The notes under the pieces were generated by a model, which had not been told where the DNA came from, searched no databases, and saw only the letters and a list, made by a program, of their open reading frames with translations. From Actinernus sp. WN-2022 (Eukaryota; Cnidaria; Anthozoa; Actiniaria; Actinernidae), in contig JAOWCC010000302.1 in the NCBI GenBank assembly GCA_030867875.1, forward strand, positions 1 through 64,000: a DNA stretch of 64,000 nucleotides, given 5' to 3'. Of the stretch, positions 63,776-64,000 are shown one piece after another. A program made the translations under genes and the position numbers. How positions within the stretch are numbered: the stretch's first letter is position 1; every line of letters begins with the position of its first letter.

Positions 63776-64000
63776 TCCTGATTCATCATTCCTGATTCCT
63801 GATTCGTCATTCCTGATTCCTGATTCATCATTGCTGATTCCTGATTCATCATCGCTGATTCAGCATTCATCATTCCTGATTCATCATTCCTGATTCCTGA
63901 TTCATCATTCATCATTCCTGATTCATCATTCCAGATTCCTGATTCATCATTCCTGATTCATCATTCATCATTCCTGATTCATCATTCATCATTCCTGATT

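Larger units (their letters stand above)
14748..63864 (+). repeat. ATCGCTGATTCAGC marker (17 copies)
   Basis: This 14-mer, two variant heptamers side by side, starts at 14748, 19004, 21412, 22413, 24821, 38905, 41457, 45790, 46371, 47113, 47694, 51082, 53637, 59532, 60575, 61156 and 63851. It is missing from 24.9-38.9 kb, which separates the second sub-domain from the flanking ones. Confidence 0.85.
12080..64000. repeat. Heptamer (7-bp) satellite array, about 7,400 units
   Basis: Continuous array of 7-bp units of form ATTCNTN, chiefly ATTCCTG and ATTCATC. Recurrent one- or two-base variants are ATTCCTC, ATTCCTT, ATTGCTG, ATTGATC, ATTAATC, ACTCCTG, ACTCATC, ATTCATG, ATTCACG, ATTCCCG, ATTCGTC, ATACATC, ATTTCTG, ATTCCAG, AATCCTC, AATACTG, ATCGCTG and ATTCAGC. 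The plus strand is pyrimidine-rich (10 of 14 bases in the basic pair) and poor in G. Three heptamers make 21 bp, so sections with 21-bp periodicity stay open in several frames on both strands. These give heptapeptide-repeat translations (for example NDESGIR) that are not genes. The array runs off the right edge. Confidence 0.98.

Noticed and set aside
13731..63893. Dozens of open frames of 61-230 codons on both strands encoding heptapeptide repeats (MMNQESG, IRNDESG, IPDSSFL)
   Set aside because: They come from stop-free 21-bp periodicity of a 7-bp satellite, overlap each other on opposite strands, end wherever the heptamer order changes, and have no promoter, splice or start context. I see no evidence of coding.
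12080..64000. Human-type satellite II/III (ATTCC repeats)
   Set aside because: ATTCC occurs in many heptamers, but the unit is 7/14/21 bp, not 5 bp, and the associated 88-bp family with frequent CpG does not resemble human pericentromeric sequence as I know it.
12080..64000. Telomere or subtelomeric short repeat (7-bp unit)
   Set aside because: The unit ATTCCTG/ATTCATC has no G-run on either strand and is too variable for a telomerase product.
12080..64000. Heat-shock factor sites (inverted GAA/TTC triplets)
   Set aside because: TTC occurs every 7 bp on one strand, but GAA on the same strand is rare, so alternating 5-bp inverted triplets do not form.

Overview
The whole 64 kb is satellite DNA. 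I find no protein-coding gene, RNA gene, transposon, CRISPR array or single-copy sequence. Two tandem-repeat families abut directly near base 12,079. The many open frames on both strands are by-products of short repeats that lack stop codons. The purity, length and higher-order organisation point to eukaryotic nuclear heterochromatin (centromeric, pericentromeric or subtelomeric), assembled from long reads. The sequence alone does not let me name the species. The first family has more CpG than its base composition predicts (6 per 88 bp against about 3.2 expected), which argues against a heavily CpG-methylated genome.

Region 1 (1-12,079) is an 88-bp satellite. Bases 1-12,070 divide into exactly 137 head-to-tail monomers: 130 of 88 bp and 7 of 90 bp. 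There is no other length change. The 90-bp monomers mark higher-order units of 16, 17 and 16 monomers (1410, 1498 and 1410 bp). Together these form a 49-monomer superunit of 4318 bp, present as two near-identical copies (1-4318 and 4319-8636). A partial, more diverged third copy follows (8637-9694). The last 2.4 kb (9695-12,070) is a plainer array with a different local pattern, as expected at the edge of a satellite.

Junction (12,071-12,091): the last 88-bp monomer stops after 9 bp, inside TCAGGAA. Five bases later its inverse, TTCCTGA, opens the second family.

Region 2 (about 12,080-64,000) is roughly 7,400 heptamers, mainly ATTCCTG and ATTCATC with many one-base variants. They are arranged as a mosaic of nested segmental duplications whose offsets are nearly all multiples of 7: 4256, 3409, 2408, 2093, 4207/4200, 1323, 3136, 2555, 12180, 1043 and 3276 bp. 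Recurrent variant blocks (CCTCTTT, ATCGCTGATTCAGC, ATTCCCG) divide it into sub-domains, with a clear change at about 25.4 kb.

The main observation is that the two families look related. The heptamer pair read on the minus strand (ATCAGGAAT-G-ATGAAT) matches the first 17 bases of the 88-bp monomer (ATCAGGAAT-CT-ATGAAT) except for CT versus G, and the families meet in opposite orientation exactly at this shared motif. I propose that the heptamer satellite arose by fold-back and amplification of a roughly 15-bp piece of the 88-bp monomer. All comparisons were made by eye, so block boundaries are approximate unless stated to be exact.
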